The notes: generated from the sequence alone by a model not told the origin. 64,000 nucleotides of DNA from Flavobacterium plurextorum (GCF_002217395.1 NZ_MUHD01000011.1:96063-160062); one strand, 5' to 3'. Shown: positions 16,040 to 25,265, numbered from the stretch's first letter. A program made the numbers and translations.

Positions 16040-16555
16040 CTAATTTTGTCCATTTTTATTTTTCCAAATTTCCAAATTCAACACCATATTGAGCGCCGTC
16101 CAAGTTTCACCTTCTACTTCTCTTATTAGTTTTTTATCTGGATTTATATTGAACCCAACTTTTTCATAACATTTTATAGCGCCAATATTAAAATCAAAAA
16201 CATTCAATTCGATATGTCGCTCTTTTCGGTTTTCAAAAATGAACTTCAACAATAAAAACACCATTTGCTCACCAACACCTCTTCCTCTTTGATTTTCATC
16301 AATAATAAGAATTCGTCCAAGTTTTGCAGAATCATCTTTAAAATAAATTTCAGAATGTCCTATCGTAGTATCATTTGAAGTATTTACAACTCTAAAAGCA
16401 ATTCTATTTTTATCAGAAAGTGTTTTATCTATTTGCTCTTCCGTTAATGGAAAAGTAAATTCTGGCCCGCCAAATTGCATTAATTCTTTTGCATTTTTGA
16501 TGGAATTAATCAATTCTGGATAAAACTCTTTATCGAATTTTTCTAATCGTATCAT
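16040..16555 (-). CDS. GNAT-family N-acetyltransferase
   Basis: The 171-residue protein has the acetyl-CoA-binding motif RGRGVGEQM (about 109-117; the family pattern is Q/RxxGxG/A) followed by the helix VFLLLKFIFEN, and the C-terminal FDFNIGAIKCYEKVGF segment (about 134-149) typical of the GNAT fold. It is similar to RimJ/RimL-like enzymes acting on protein N-termini or small amines, but the substrate cannot be called. It lies 46 bases downstream of the next gene on the same strand and may be co-transcribed with it. Confidence 0.85.
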   Translation of the reverse strand: MIRLEKFDKEFYPELINSIKNAKELMQFGGPEFTFPLTEEQIDKTLSDKNRIAFRVVNTSNDTTIGHSEIYFKDDSAKLGRILIIDENQRGRGVGEQMVFLLLKFIFENRKERHIELNVFDFNIGAIKCYEKVGFNINPDKKLIREVEGETWTALNMVLNLEIWKNKNGQN

Positions 16556-16601
16556 TTCAGAATTTATCTTTTAGAATATTAATTTTTAGAAGTAATTGTT
16601 T

Positions 16602-17321
16602 TTAACTCCAATCAAAATACTGAAACACCTCACCTTTTTCATTATTTACAAATAACAGAATTTTATCTTCACCTAATTCCGAATAATTATATCCTGTAAC
16701 ACTTCCCACAAAATTCAAGCTATCAATATTAATTTCTAACTCGTCTAATAATTGTTGCAAATATTCAAGTCCATATTCATCATCATATACTCCTCCTAAA
16801 GATTCATATACTTCTCTTTCATGGTCGCTATATCCGCCAGAATATTTATTACCCTGAATAAACTTACCTGTTTTTAAAAACATATCTCTAGTTAACCAAT
16901 AATTAATCACTCCTTTTATATAAAAATAGTAATCAAAATCAATTTTCTCTCTTCGTTTATCCTCTGTTTTTGTAAATTCTGTTTTAGTTAAATACTTATC
17001 TTTATGTTCCTTGTAAATATCTTCAGCCTCTTTATACCGTTCAAGAGCTTTTTCAAATTTAGGCATTTGCTTGAAATCACCTTCAAACCTATACTTATCA
17101 CCTACTCTTTTGAACTTGATAAAATTGTAACCAAAATTTTTATCTAAAATTTCTACTTCTGGATCGCCATTACCATATACTGTAATAAAATGCACCTTGC
17201 CAATACCTTTGTTTATCGAATCTAATTCAACTGTTAGTAGTGGAAAAAACATTGTTTTATGAAAATTTGTCGGATCTACAAAAACCTCCTCAATTGCAGG
17301 AAATAATCTAATATTTGCCAT
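16602..17321 (-). CDS. Uncharacterised 239-residue protein
   Basis: I do not recognise this protein. It has no signal peptide or membrane segment. It begins with beta-rich segments (FPLLTVELDSINKG, KVHFITVYGNGDPEVEIL), then a charged helical middle (FEKALERYKEAEDIYKEHKD) and an acidic, tyrosine-rich C-terminal half ending in DKILLFVNNEKGEVFQYFDWS. The acidic character and the strand-rich ending recall immunity or DUF1963-type proteins, but no toxin gene is adjacent and I would not assign either. A perfect 14-bp inverted repeat lies in its leader. Confidence 0.65.
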   Translation of the reverse strand: MANIRLFPAIEEVFVDPTNFHKTMFFPLLTVELDSINKGIGKVHFITVYGNGDPEVEILDKNFGYNFIKFKRVGDKYRFEGDFKQMPKFEKALERYKEAEDIYKEHKDKYLTKTEFTKTEDKRREKIDFDYYFYIKGVINYWLTRDMFLKTGKFIQGNKYSGGYSDHEREVYESLGGVYDDEYGLEYLQQLLDELEINIDSLNFVGSVTGYNYSELGEDKILLFVNNEKGEVFQYFDWS

Positions 17322-17339
17322 TTTATTACTATTTTAAAA

Positions 17340-17379
17340 CTGTTATGTGTTACAAATATTATCGAGTAACACATAACAG
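17340..17379 (-). terminator. Perfect 14-bp inverted repeat, likely terminator of the aldo/keto reductase gene
   Basis: CTGTTATGTGTTAC and GTAACACATAACAG enclose a 12-base loop; on the minus strand TTTTAAAA follows. It lies between the reductase stop and the start of the 239-residue gene, only 18 bases before that ATG, so it could also control that gene. Confidence 0.6.
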
Positions 17380-17429
17380 CAAAAATATAGTTTTTTCTTA
17401 CAGTAAATAAACAAGAATTAACTTAAATA

Positions 17430-18302
17430 CTATGCGACATCGTCACCCATACTTTCAGTCCAAATTGCAAACCAGTCTTCTTTATCCATTTCCAGTTCAA
17501 CCGCTTTCATTAACGCCTGAATTCTGGCAATGTTTACTGTTCCAGCAATTGGAATAACTCCTGATGGATGTTTTAAAATCCAGGCAAGTAAAAGTGTATC
17601 TGAACCAAAACCGTATTTTTGAACCAGATCCGCCAATAATTTTTTCAAACGACGCGTTTTTTTAGTGTCTTCTCTAAATACAGTTCCAAGCGGATTCCAT
17701 GATAACGGACGGATTCCGTGCGTTTGCATATAATCTAAACTTCCATCAACCATTGCTTCATAATGAGTTGCCGAAAATTGTACTTGATTGTAACTCACTT
17801 CTGTTTTCTGACGAATCAATTCAGTTTGAGAACTGGTGAAATTTGAAAGTCCAAAATCAACAATTTTCCCTTCTGATTTTAATTTCTCAACAGCTTCAGC
17901 AATTTCGTCAGCCTGCATCAATGGACTTGGTCTGTGCAATAAAAACACATCAACGAAATCTGTTTTTAATTTTTTAAGAGATTCTTCGACAGACCAAATA
18001 ATATATTCTTTAGAATAATCGTAATGCTTGATTTTGTTAGTACGGCTTTCAGCAATCATCTGAATTCCGCATTTTGTAATTAATTGTAGTTTTTCGCGCG
18101 AAATTTTACTGGCTTTAAAAGCCTTTCCAAAATCGGCTTCAGTGGTGTAGCCTCCATAAATATCGGCATGATCAAAAGTGGTGATTTTATTTTCGACACA
18201 AATTTGTATCATATTCTCCATCTCTTTAGTTGTTAGGTTTTTATCCCAAACTCCCCAATTCATAGTGCCCGAAATAATAGGCGATAATGCTGTTTTACTC
18301 AT
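17430..18302 (-). CDS. Aldo/keto reductase (YdhF-like)
   Basis: This NADP-dependent carbonyl reductase has a TIM-barrel fold and 290 residues. Visible are the catalytic-site segments TFDHADIYGGY (D41, Y46 approximately), the lysine in LQLITKCGI (about 76) and the histidine in VDVFLLHRPSP (about 122). The C-terminal cofactor region HPSGVIPIAGTVNIARI follows. It is closest in style to E. coli YdhF, whose physiological substrate is unknown. The gene stands alone on the minus strand with a hairpin after it. Confidence 0.9.
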   Translation of the reverse strand: MSKTALSPIISGTMNWGVWDKNLTTKEMENMIQICVENKITTFDHADIYGGYTTEADFGKAFKASKISREKLQLITKCGIQMIAESRTNKIKHYDYSKEYIIWSVEESLKKLKTDFVDVFLLHRPSPLMQADEIAEAVEKLKSEGKIVDFGLSNFTSSQTELIRQKTEVSYNQVQFSATHYEAMVDGSLDYMQTHGIRPLSWNPLGTVFREDTKKTRRLKKLLADLVQKYGFGSDTLLLAWILKHPSGVIPIAGTVNIARIQALMKAVELEMDKEDWFAIWTESMGDDVA

Positions 18303-18514
18303 GGTTTTATTATATTATTTTTGCTAATATGTATGCTTTTTAAAAGCATAATCATCAAAGTTCTTAAAAATATAAAAATAGATTCACAATTCGTCCTTAA
18401 AATTAGAACTTTGGTCGAAGTTTTAACCATTCTTTAACATCTTACTTCTCAAAAAATAGTCAATTTGCACTCTCAAAATTCAGGCATAAAAATCAAGGTT
18501 TTAAAAATATTTAT

Positions 18515-19519
18515 ATGGAAGAAAATACAACGACTTTAGACATTAGAGCGATAAATGAAAAAATTGAGAGAGAAAGCGCTTTTATAGACCTTCTTACAAT
18601 GGAAATGAACAAAGTTATTGTGGGTCAGAAACATATGGTCGAGCGTTTGTTGATTGGTCTTTTAGGTCAAGGACATATTTTGCTTGAAGGAGTACCTGGA
18701 TTAGCAAAGACATTAGCAATAAACACTTTGTCACAAGCAGTTCAAGGATCTTTCAGCCGTATCCAGTTTACCCCTGACTTATTGCCTGCCGATGTTGTTG
18801 GAACGATGATTTACAACATCAAAGCAAACGAATTTTCTATTAAAAAAGGACCAATCTTTGCTAATTTCGTACTTGCCGATGAGATTAACCGTGCTCCTGC
18901 AAAAGTACAATCTGCTCTTTTAGAAGCGATGCAGGAAAAGCAAGTGACTATTGGTGACACCACTTTCAAACTAGACCGTCCGTTTTTAGTATTAGCGACT
19001 CAAAACCCTGTTGAACAAGAAGGAACTTATCAGCTTCCTGAAGCACAGGTTGACCGTTTTATGCTGAAAACTGTAATTGATTATCCAAAAATCGACGAAG
19101 AGCGTTTTGTAATTCGTCAAAACTTAAAAGGATCTTACGAAAAAGTAAATCCTGTAGTCTCTGTAGAACAAATTTTACGTGCGCAAGAAGCGGTTCGTGA
19201 AGTTTATATGGATGAAAAAATCGAAAAATACATCTTAGATATCATCTTTGCTACTCGTTATCCAGAGAAATACAAACTTGCCGATTTAAAACCTCTTATC
19301 AGTTTTGGAGCATCTCCACGTGGAAGTATCAATTTAGCTAATGCAGCAAAATGTTACGCTTTCATTAAACGTCGTGGATATGTAATTCCAGAAGATGTTC
19401 GTGCAGTTGTACATGATGTTTTACGTCATAGAGTTGGAATAACTTATGAAGCTGAAGCTGAAAACATTACTTCTGTAGACATTATCAACAAAATCGTAAA
19501 CGAGATTGAAGTACCTTAA
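18515..19519 (+). CDS. moxR: MoxR-family AAA+ ATPase, first gene of the Bat operon
   Basis: MoxR ATPases act as chaperones for partner proteins with von Willebrand A domains. The 334-residue protein has Walker A GVPGLAKT (59-66), Walker B with LADEINRAP (about 126-134), sensor 1 in LATQNP and an arginine finger segment DRFMLK. The C-terminal lid contains FGASPRGSINLANAAK. It begins a run of eight same-strand genes (DUF58, BatD-like, BatA, BatB, BatC, BatD, BatE) with short gaps; in Bacteroidota this operon is tied to oxidative stress tolerance and envelope integrity. Confidence 0.95.
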   Translation: MEENTTTLDIRAINEKIERESAFIDLLTMEMNKVIVGQKHMVERLLIGLLGQGHILLEGVPGLAKTLAINTLSQAVQGSFSRIQFTPDLLPADVVGTMIYNIKANEFSIKKGPIFANFVLADEINRAPAKVQSALLEAMQEKQVTIGDTTFKLDRPFLVLATQNPVEQEGTYQLPEAQVDRFMLKTVIDYPKIDEERFVIRQNLKGSYEKVNPVVSVEQILRAQEAVREVYMDEKIEKYILDIIFATRYPEKYKLADLKPLISFGASPRGSINLANAAKCYAFIKRRGYVIPEDVRAVVHDVLRHRVGITYEAEAENITSVDIINKIVNEIEVP

Positions 19520-19528
19520 AAATTTGTT

Positions 19529-19599
19529 TCAAGTTTCAGGTTTCAAGTTGTTGCAAAACAAACTTGAAACTTTTAAACTTTAAACTTTAAACAAATAAA
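19529..19599. repeat. Word-repeat hairpin between moxR and the DUF58 gene
   Basis: The words TTTCAAGTTTCAGG and TTTCAAGTT on the left face AACTTGAAAC and three AAACTTT words on the right; GTTTCAAGTT (19540-19549) and AACTTGAAAC (19561-19570) pair perfectly. It ends next to the ATG at 19600. Confidence 0.65.
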
Positions 19600-20463
19600 A
19601 TGGATACAAAAGAGCTTTTAAAAAAAGTACGGAAAATAGAAATCAAAACCAAAAGACTGAGTAATCATATCTTTTCGGGAGAGTACCATTCTTCATTTAA
19701 AGGGCGCGGAATGACTTTTAGCGAGGTGCGCCAATACCAATATGGCGATGATATTCGTAATATAGATTGGAATGTTACCGCACGCTACAATGAAGCCCAC
19801 GTAAAAGTTTTTGAAGAAGAACGCGAATTAACCATGGTTTTAATGGTTGATATTTCGGGCTCTGAGGGTTTTGGCTCAAAAAGTCAGTTTAAAAAAGACA
19901 TCGTCACCGAAATTGCGGCAACGATGGCTTTTTCGGCTACACAAAATAATGACAAAATTGGTTTAATCCTTTTTTCTGATAATGTAGAATTGTATATTCC
20001 GCCAAAAAAAGGACGCTCGCACGTATTGAGAATCATCCGTGAGTTGATCGAGTTTGAACCAAAAAGTCAAAAAACTGATATTGCTCAAGCTTTAAAATTT
20101 TTATCGGGAACTCAGAAAAAGAAAGCAATTGTTTTTATGATTTCTGATTTCATGTCTGAAAATTATGAGCAGACTTTAAAAATTGCTTCTAAAAAACATG
20201 ACATTACAGGAGTTAGAGTATATGACATACGTGAAGAAAAAATTCCAAATTTAGGAATGGTCACAATGCTTGATGCCGAAACTGGTAAAATTCAATTAGT
20301 CGATACAGGTTCAAAAACCGTGCGAATGAATTACGAGAAACATTACCTTGAAAGAGTTAATTATTTCAAAGAAATTTTTAGTAAATCTGGGGCTGGCGTT
20401 GTAAACACAAGGGTTGACGAAAATTATGTAACCAAATTATTAGGCTATTTTAAATCAAGATAA
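19600..20463 (+). CDS. DUF58 protein with von Willebrand A-like fold
   Basis: The 287-residue cytoplasmic protein has the DUF58 core GRGMTFSEVRQYQYGDDIRNIDWNVTAR (about 36-63), and the A-domain metal site begins at DISGSEGFG (D85, S87, S89 approximately), with further strands KIGLILFSD and KKAIVFMISDFMSE. DUF58 proteins are the usual second partner of MoxR and are thought to be its client. No signal peptide is visible. It is in line with moxR upstream and the BatD-like gene downstream. Confidence 0.92.
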   Translation: MDTKELLKKVRKIEIKTKRLSNHIFSGEYHSSFKGRGMTFSEVRQYQYGDDIRNIDWNVTARYNEAHVKVFEEERELTMVLMVDISGSEGFGSKSQFKKDIVTEIAATMAFSATQNNDKIGLILFSDNVELYIPPKKGRSHVLRIIRELIEFEPKSQKTDIAQALKFLSGTQKKKAIVFMISDFMSENYEQTLKIASKKHDITGVRVYDIREEKIPNLGMVTMLDAETGKIQLVDTGSKTVRMNYEKHYLERVNYFKEIFSKSGAGVVNTRVDENYVTKLLGYFKSR

Positions 20464-20468
20464 ATGTA

Positions 20469-20622
20469 ATTTTAGATTGCAGATTTTAGATTTTAGATTT
20501 TTTAAAACTGATATATTTAATCTTCTGCTAAACAATCCAAATAAAAATCCGCTCAAATCTGTGCCATCTGCGTACCATTTTTAAGCTTTCGTTTTAGACT
20601 AAAATCTGAAATCAAAAATCAA
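20469..20622. repeat. Word-repeat region between the DUF58 and BatD-like genes
   Basis: Copies of GATTTTAGATTTTAGATT (20469-20502) face an inverted set with AGACTAAAATCTGAAATC (20596-20622). Between them AAATCCGCTCAAATCTG and GCCATCTGCG are further imperfect word repeats. No ORF is present. Confidence 0.6.
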
Positions 20623-22257
20623 ATGAAATTAAAGTTTTACATATTTTTATTTTTACTTACTTCGACTGTTTTCGCTCAGCAAAAACAAGTTGAAACAAGC
20701 ATTGATACTACAAAAAATAAAATTGGAGCCGAATTTAAGCTGACACTTAAAACAACTGTTAATTCGAACTCGAAAGTAGTTTTTCCTAAACTGAAAAAAA
20801 TTGGTGCTTTAGAAGTAATTCAATCGTACCCAATTGATACTGTTAAGAAAAACGACACTTACGAGTTAATCAAAAAATATGGCTTAACACAATTTGATTC
20901 AGGAAAATATGTAATTCCGAGTGTTCAGATTCTAATCGACAAAAAACCTTACTTATCAGATTCTATTAAAGTAGAAGTTGCCAATGTAAAAGTGGACACG
21001 CTGCAGCAAAAAATGTATGACATTAAAGACATTTCGACTGTTGACAACGGTATTGGCGATTGGTGGAAATATGTTTTAGCATTGATTATCATTTTAGGAA
21101 TTGGTGCTTTTGTATACTGGTATGTTAAAAAACATCAGAAAAAGAAAATCGAAGAGGAAGTTTATAAAACTCCAATCGAAAAAGCAACTAGTTTATTAAA
21201 CAATCTGGAACAAAAGGAATTAGTTCAAAAAGGAGAGATTAAAGAATATTATAGTGAACTAACTGATATTGCTCGTAATTATATTGAAGAAGCCATTCAT
21301 ATTCCTGCAATGGAAAGCACAACTTCTGAATTAATTGAGGCAATTAGAACTGCTTCTACTAAGAAGAAAATGGCTTTAACGCCAGAAACAGTTGAAAATC
21401 TAGAACGCGTATTGCGTCAGGCCGATTTAGTGAAATTTGCAAAATCTAAACCGTTGGATTTTGAAATTACTGACGACCGAAATAAAATTCAAAAAGTAAT
21501 TCTAACACTGGACAATGCTATTCCAACAGAAGTTCCAGCTGAAGAAGAAGATCAATTATTAAATGAAGCTCAAAAGCAGAAACAAATTCAGCTTCAATTA
21601 AAGAAACAAAGAAACAAACGTATTGCAATTGCTGCTGGTTCAGTTGTTTTTTTACTATTTGCAACAACAACTTTCTTTATTGCAACAAAAGGATTTGCAT
21701 ACGTAAAAGACAATATTATTGGGCATCCGTCTAAAGAATTATTAGAAGGAGAATGGGTAAAAAGTGAATACGGAAATCCAGGCGTTATTATTGAAACTCC
21801 AAAGGTTTTAAAACGTATGGATGCTTTAAAAGCACTTCCGAAGGAAACGATGGCTTTGATAAAGGAAATGCAGCTTTTTGCTTATGGCAGTATGATTGAT
21901 AATTTTTATGTTGCCGTTTCTACAACTCAATTTAAAACGCCGACTGAAATCGATTTATCAAAAGCTTTAGAAGGAAGCCTAAAAGTAATCGAACTTCAAG
22001 GAGGTCAAAACATCATCGTTAAACAAGAAGATTTCCAAACTAATCAAGGAATTCAAGGCGTAAAAGGTTACGGAACAATGAGCATTTTAAATCCAACGAC
22101 TAAAACTAGCACAAAAGCATATTACGAAATCTTGTTGTTTAAACAAGATCAAGGATTACAGCAGATAGTTATTTTACACGAGGAGGGCGATACGTATGCT
22201 AACGATATCACAACCCGAATTTTAAATTCTGTTGAACTTAAAAAGGCAAGTAACTAA
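20623..22257 (+). CDS. BatD-like membrane protein with extra C-terminal domain
   Basis: The 544-residue protein has a signal peptide (MKLKFYIFLFLLTSTVFAQ), a periplasmic N-terminal BatD/oxygen-tolerance-like beta domain to about 140, a membrane helix (YVLALIIILGIGAFVYWYV, about 149-167) and a cytoplasmic helical region. A second membrane helix (IAIAAGSVVFLLFATTTFF, about 336-354) is followed by about 180 residues ending in a beta-rich GYGTMSILNPTTKT segment. Its last codon overlaps the batA start by one base (TAATG), which implies translational coupling. It is distinct from the later BatD gene. The role is inferred from operon position. Confidence 0.75.
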   Translation: MKLKFYIFLFLLTSTVFAQQKQVETSIDTTKNKIGAEFKLTLKTTVNSNSKVVFPKLKKIGALEVIQSYPIDTVKKNDTYELIKKYGLTQFDSGKYVIPSVQILIDKKPYLSDSIKVEVANVKVDTLQQKMYDIKDISTVDNGIGDWWKYVLALIIILGIGAFVYWYVKKHQKKKIEEEVYKTPIEKATSLLNNLEQKELVQKGEIKEYYSELTDIARNYIEEAIHIPAMESTTSELIEAIRTASTKKKMALTPETVENLERVLRQADLVKFAKSKPLDFEITDDRNKIQKVILTLDNAIPTEVPAEEEDQLLNEAQKQKQIQLQLKKQRNKRIAIAAGSVVFLLFATTTFFIATKGFAYVKDNIIGHPSKELLEGEWVKSEYGNPGVIIETPKVLKRMDALKALPKETMALIKEMQLFAYGSMIDNFYVAVSTTQFKTPTEIDLSKALEGSLKVIELQGGQNIIVKQEDFQTNQGIQGVKGYGTMSILNPTTKTSTKAYYEILLFKQDQGLQQIVILHEEGDTYANDITTRILNSVELKKASN

Positions 22258-23261
22258 TGAATAATAAGATCACTTTTTTAAATCCAGAATTTTTTTGGTT
22301 GTTTCTATTAATTCCAATCGCTATTGCTTGGTTTTTTTGGAAAAGAAATCAGCAGTCGGCTACATTAAAAATGAGCTCGACGGCAGGTTTTAAAAACAGC
22401 GAATCGTTATTAACAAAACTAAAACCTTTTCTATACGTTTTTAGAATCATTGCTTTATGTTCTTTAATTATTGCTCTCGCAAGACCTAGAACGGTAGATA
22501 TTAGCAATCAAACAAAAACGACAAAAGGAATTGATATTGTAATGGCAATTGACGTATCTGGAAGTATGCTTGCAAAAGATTTAAAGCCAAACCGTATGGA
22601 AGCTTTAAAAAGAGTTGCTGCAGATTTTGTTGAAGAAAGACCAAACGACAGAATTGGTTTAGTTTTATATGCTTCTGAAGCGTATACTAAAACACCTGTT
22701 ACAAGCGATAAACCAATTATTCTTGAGGCAATAAAAGGAATTCGATATGACACCGTTCTGCAAGACGGAACTGGAATTGGAATGGGTTTAGCAACTGCCG
22801 TAAATCGTCTTAAAGATAGTAAAGCAAAAAGCAGAGTTGTTATTTTAATGACTGATGGTGTTAATAATGCCGGTTTTATTGAACCAGAAACTGCTGCAGA
22901 TATTGCCAAACAATACGGTATAAAAGTATACACGATTGGTATTGGAACAAACGGAATGGCAGAATCTCCTTATGCATACGCACCAAACGGAGGTTTTTTA
23001 TTCAAAATGCAAAAGGTTGAAATCGACGAAAGATTAATGAAAAATATTGCTAGAAAAACGGATGGAACTTATTTTAGAGCAACAAGCAACGACAAGTTAG
23101 CTGAAATATACAATGCAATTAACAAATTAGAAACAACAGAAATCCAAGAATTAAAATTCTATGATTACGACGAAAAATACAGAGGTTTTGTTTTACTAGC
23201 TGCCTTTTTACTATTGTTAGAAGTTGGTTTAAGAAACACGGTTTATAGAAGCTTTATTTAA
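22257..23261 (+). CDS. batA: BatA, membrane protein with von Willebrand A domain
   Basis: The 334-residue protein has two N-terminal membrane helices (FFWLFLLIPIAIAWFFW; VFRIIALCSLIIALA), a von Willebrand A domain facing the periplasm with a complete metal site DVSGSM (about 98-103) and MTDGVNNAGF, and a C-terminal anchor helix (VLLAAFLLLLEVGLRN). This matches BatA/Aerotolerance proteins. The start overlaps the preceding stop by one base. BatA and BatB probably form a complex in the inner membrane whose assembly uses MoxR. Confidence 0.93.
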   Translation: MNNKITFLNPEFFWLFLLIPIAIAWFFWKRNQQSATLKMSSTAGFKNSESLLTKLKPFLYVFRIIALCSLIIALARPRTVDISNQTKTTKGIDIVMAIDVSGSMLAKDLKPNRMEALKRVAADFVEERPNDRIGLVLYASEAYTKTPVTSDKPIILEAIKGIRYDTVLQDGTGIGMGLATAVNRLKDSKAKSRVVILMTDGVNNAGFIEPETAADIAKQYGIKVYTIGIGTNGMAESPYAYAPNGGFLFKMQKVEIDERLMKNIARKTDGTYFRATSNDKLAEIYNAINKLETTEIQELKFYDYDEKYRGFVLLAAFLLLLEVGLRNTVYRSFI

Positions 23262-23314
23262 AGAAATTCGAATAAAGATCTCGATAACACAGGGATTGGA
23301 ATTTTAAAAATTAT

Positions 23315-24349
23315 ATGGAATTAGACGAAAAAAAATATTTATATCTCTTATTACTACTCCCAATTGTGGCGTGTATATTTCTTTTCAATATGTATTGGAA
23401 AAGAAAAAAACAACTTGAGTTTGGTGATTTAGAAATGGTGAAGAAACTAAGCCCGGAGCGATCTGTTTTTAAACCTGTATTAAAAATATCGATCTTGCTT
23501 TTGGCATTAGCGTTCTTAATTATCGGTTTGGTAAATCCAAAAATAGGAACCAAAATGGAAACCGTAAAACGCGAAGGAATTGATATTGTTTTTGCTGTTG
23601 ACGTTTCTAAAAGTATGCTTGCAGAAGACGTTGCGCCAAATCGTTTAGACAAAAGTAAACAACTCGTTTCGCAGATTATTAATTCTCTAGGAAACGACAG
23701 AATCGGTATTGTTGCTTATGCTGGAAGCGCCTTCCCAGTTTTACCAATCACATCTGATTACAGTGTTGCAAAAATGTTCTTGCAAAGCATGAGTCCTGAC
23801 ATGGTTTCATCACAAGGAACATCTCTTGACGAAGCAATTCGATTATCAGCTAAATATTTTGATGAAAAGAGCAAAACCAGCAAGCTTTTGATTTTAATTT
23901 CTGATGGTGAAGATCATTCCGAAGGAGCTTCACTTGCTGCTGAAGAAGCCAACAAAATAGGAATGAAAATCATTACTGTTGGTGTTGGAACAGAAAAAGG
24001 AGGAACAATTCCGTTAAAAGAAAACGGCGTAGTTCGCAGTTATCAAAAAGATCAAAACGGAGAAACTGTTATTACTAAACTTAACCAAGAAGGCTTAAAG
24101 ACTATTGCAAAAGCAACAAAAGGAGGCTATGTTTACGGCGGTAATACTAAAGAGGTTTTAGAATATATCAAAAATGCTTTAAATAACATTCAAAAAACAG
24201 AGTTTGAATCTACACAAATGGCGGATTTTCAATCACAGTTTCAATGGTTCATCGGATTTGCTTTCTTATTATTGTTTATCGATATTTTCCTTTTAGAAAG
24301 AAAAACCAATTGGATTAAAGAGTTGAATTTATTTAACGAGAAAAAATAA
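23315..24349 (+). CDS. batB: BatB, membrane protein with von Willebrand A domain
   Basis: The 344-residue paralogue of the preceding gene has N-terminal helices (YLYLLLLLPIVACIFLF; ISILLLALAFLIIGLV), an A domain with DVSKSML (about 92-98) and ISDGEDHSEG (about 195-204), and a C-terminal helix (WFIGFAFLLLFIDIFLL). The first metal motif keeps D and both serines (DxSxS). It starts 53 bases after batA and ends 42 bases before batC. Confidence 0.93.
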   Translation: MELDEKKYLYLLLLLPIVACIFLFNMYWKRKKQLEFGDLEMVKKLSPERSVFKPVLKISILLLALAFLIIGLVNPKIGTKMETVKREGIDIVFAVDVSKSMLAEDVAPNRLDKSKQLVSQIINSLGNDRIGIVAYAGSAFPVLPITSDYSVAKMFLQSMSPDMVSSQGTSLDEAIRLSAKYFDEKSKTSKLLILISDGEDHSEGASLAAEEANKIGMKIITVGVGTEKGGTIPLKENGVVRSYQKDQNGETVITKLNQEGLKTIAKATKGGYVYGGNTKEVLEYIKNALNNIQKTEFESTQMADFQSQFQWFIGFAFLLLFIDIFLLERKTNWIKELNLFNEKK

Positions 24350-24391
24350 AGATTCCGTTTAAAAGCGGGAACAAAAAATAAAAAAATTAGA

Positions 24392-25165
24392 ATGAAAAAT
24401 TTACTTCTTTATATTTTACTAACGTTTTCTTTGGCAGTTTCTGCTCAGGAAAAAGATAAGACATTGCCTAGTGCCAATGAGGAATATAAGCAGAATAAAT
24501 TTGTTGATGCTGAGGCTAATTATAGAATTTCTGCATCAAAATTTCCTAAGCGCGCAGCAGCTCCTTATAATCTTGGAAACTCAATTTACAAACAAAATCA
24601 GGTTTCTGAAGCCAAATATGCTTTTGCGAATGCTATAAAAAATGCCAAAACAAGACCAGAAAAACATAAAGCTTTTCATAATCTTGGAAACGTTTTCATG
24701 AAAGAGAAAAATTATACGCAGGCAGTTGAAGCTTACAAAGAAGCTTTACGCAACGATCCTACAGACGATGAAACGCGTTATAATTATGCATTGGCGAAGC
24801 AAAAATTAAAAGAAAATCCGCCTAAAAACGATAAGAACAAAGACAAGGACAAGGATAAAAAGAACGACAAGAAAGACGATCAAAAGAAAGACGGCGACAA
24901 TAAAGACAAAAAGGACGGTAAAGACGATCAGAAAAAAGACGATAAAGGAGATAAAGACAAGGATAAAAAAGACGGCAAAAACGATCCGAAGAAAGATGAC
25001 AAATCTGACAATAACGGAGAACCAAAACCAATGCCGGGCGGAATCTCAAAAGAACGTGTTCAAAATTTATTAGATGCTGTAAACAATGAAGAAAAGAAAA
25101 TTCAAGATAAAGTTAACGCACAAAAAGTAAAATCAAATCCTAAAAAACCGGAGAAAGACTGGTAG
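24392..25165 (+). CDS. batC: BatC, TPR protein with Lys/Asp-rich tail
   Basis: The 257-residue exported protein has a signal peptide (MKNLLLYILLTFSLAVSAQ), tetratricopeptide repeats at about 27-135 (APYNLGNSIYKQ; KAFHNLGNVFMKEKNYTQA; DETRYNYALAKQKLKE), then a low-complexity stretch of about 65 residues made only of Lys, Asp, Asn, Gly and Gln (147-211), and a conserved ending PMPGGISKERVQNLLDAVNNEEKKIQDKV. The tail ending is typical of BatC. The Lys/Asp part comes from a purine-rich repeat in the DNA and is likely variable in length between strains. Confidence 0.9.
   Translation: MKNLLLYILLTFSLAVSAQEKDKTLPSANEEYKQNKFVDAEANYRISASKFPKRAAAPYNLGNSIYKQNQVSEAKYAFANAIKNAKTRPEKHKAFHNLGNVFMKEKNYTQAVEAYKEALRNDPTDDETRYNYALAKQKLKENPPKNDKNKDKDKDKKNDKKDDQKKDGDNKDKKDGKDDQKKDDKGDKDKDKKDGKNDPKKDDKSDNNGEPKPMPGGISKERVQNLLDAVNNEEKKIQDKVNAQKVKSNPKKPEKDW
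24829..25020 (+). repeat. Low-complexity AAAGAC-type repeat inside batC
   Basis: Degenerate tandem units of GACAARGAY and AARGACGGY encode DKDK, KKDG and DDQKKD repeats. Units are imperfect, so slippage would be slow but length variation between strains is plausible. Confidence 0.7.
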
Positions 25166-25176
25166 AATTTTTAGTT

Positions 25177-25256
25177 CAATCGTTTAATCGTCGAATCGTT
25201 TAGTAATAAAACGAGCAAACGAATAAACGATTTAACAGTTAAACAAACAACGATTA
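25177..25256. repeat. Word-repeat hairpin between batC and batD
   Basis: ATCGTTTAATCG and ATCGTTTA on the left face TAAACGATTTAAC and AACGATTAAA on the right, with intervening AACGAGCAAACG. It ends just before the batD ATG at 25266. Confidence 0.6.
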
Positions 25257-25265
25257 AAAAATTAA

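Noticed and set aside
22508..22933. Minus-strand ORF of 141 codons opposite batA
   Set aside because: It is a mirror frame of a gene with a complete von Willebrand A domain; no start signals.
24822..25049. Minus-strand ORF rich in Arg, Cys and Leu
   Set aside because: It is the shadow of the Lys/Asp repeat of batC; its composition follows from the repeat alone.
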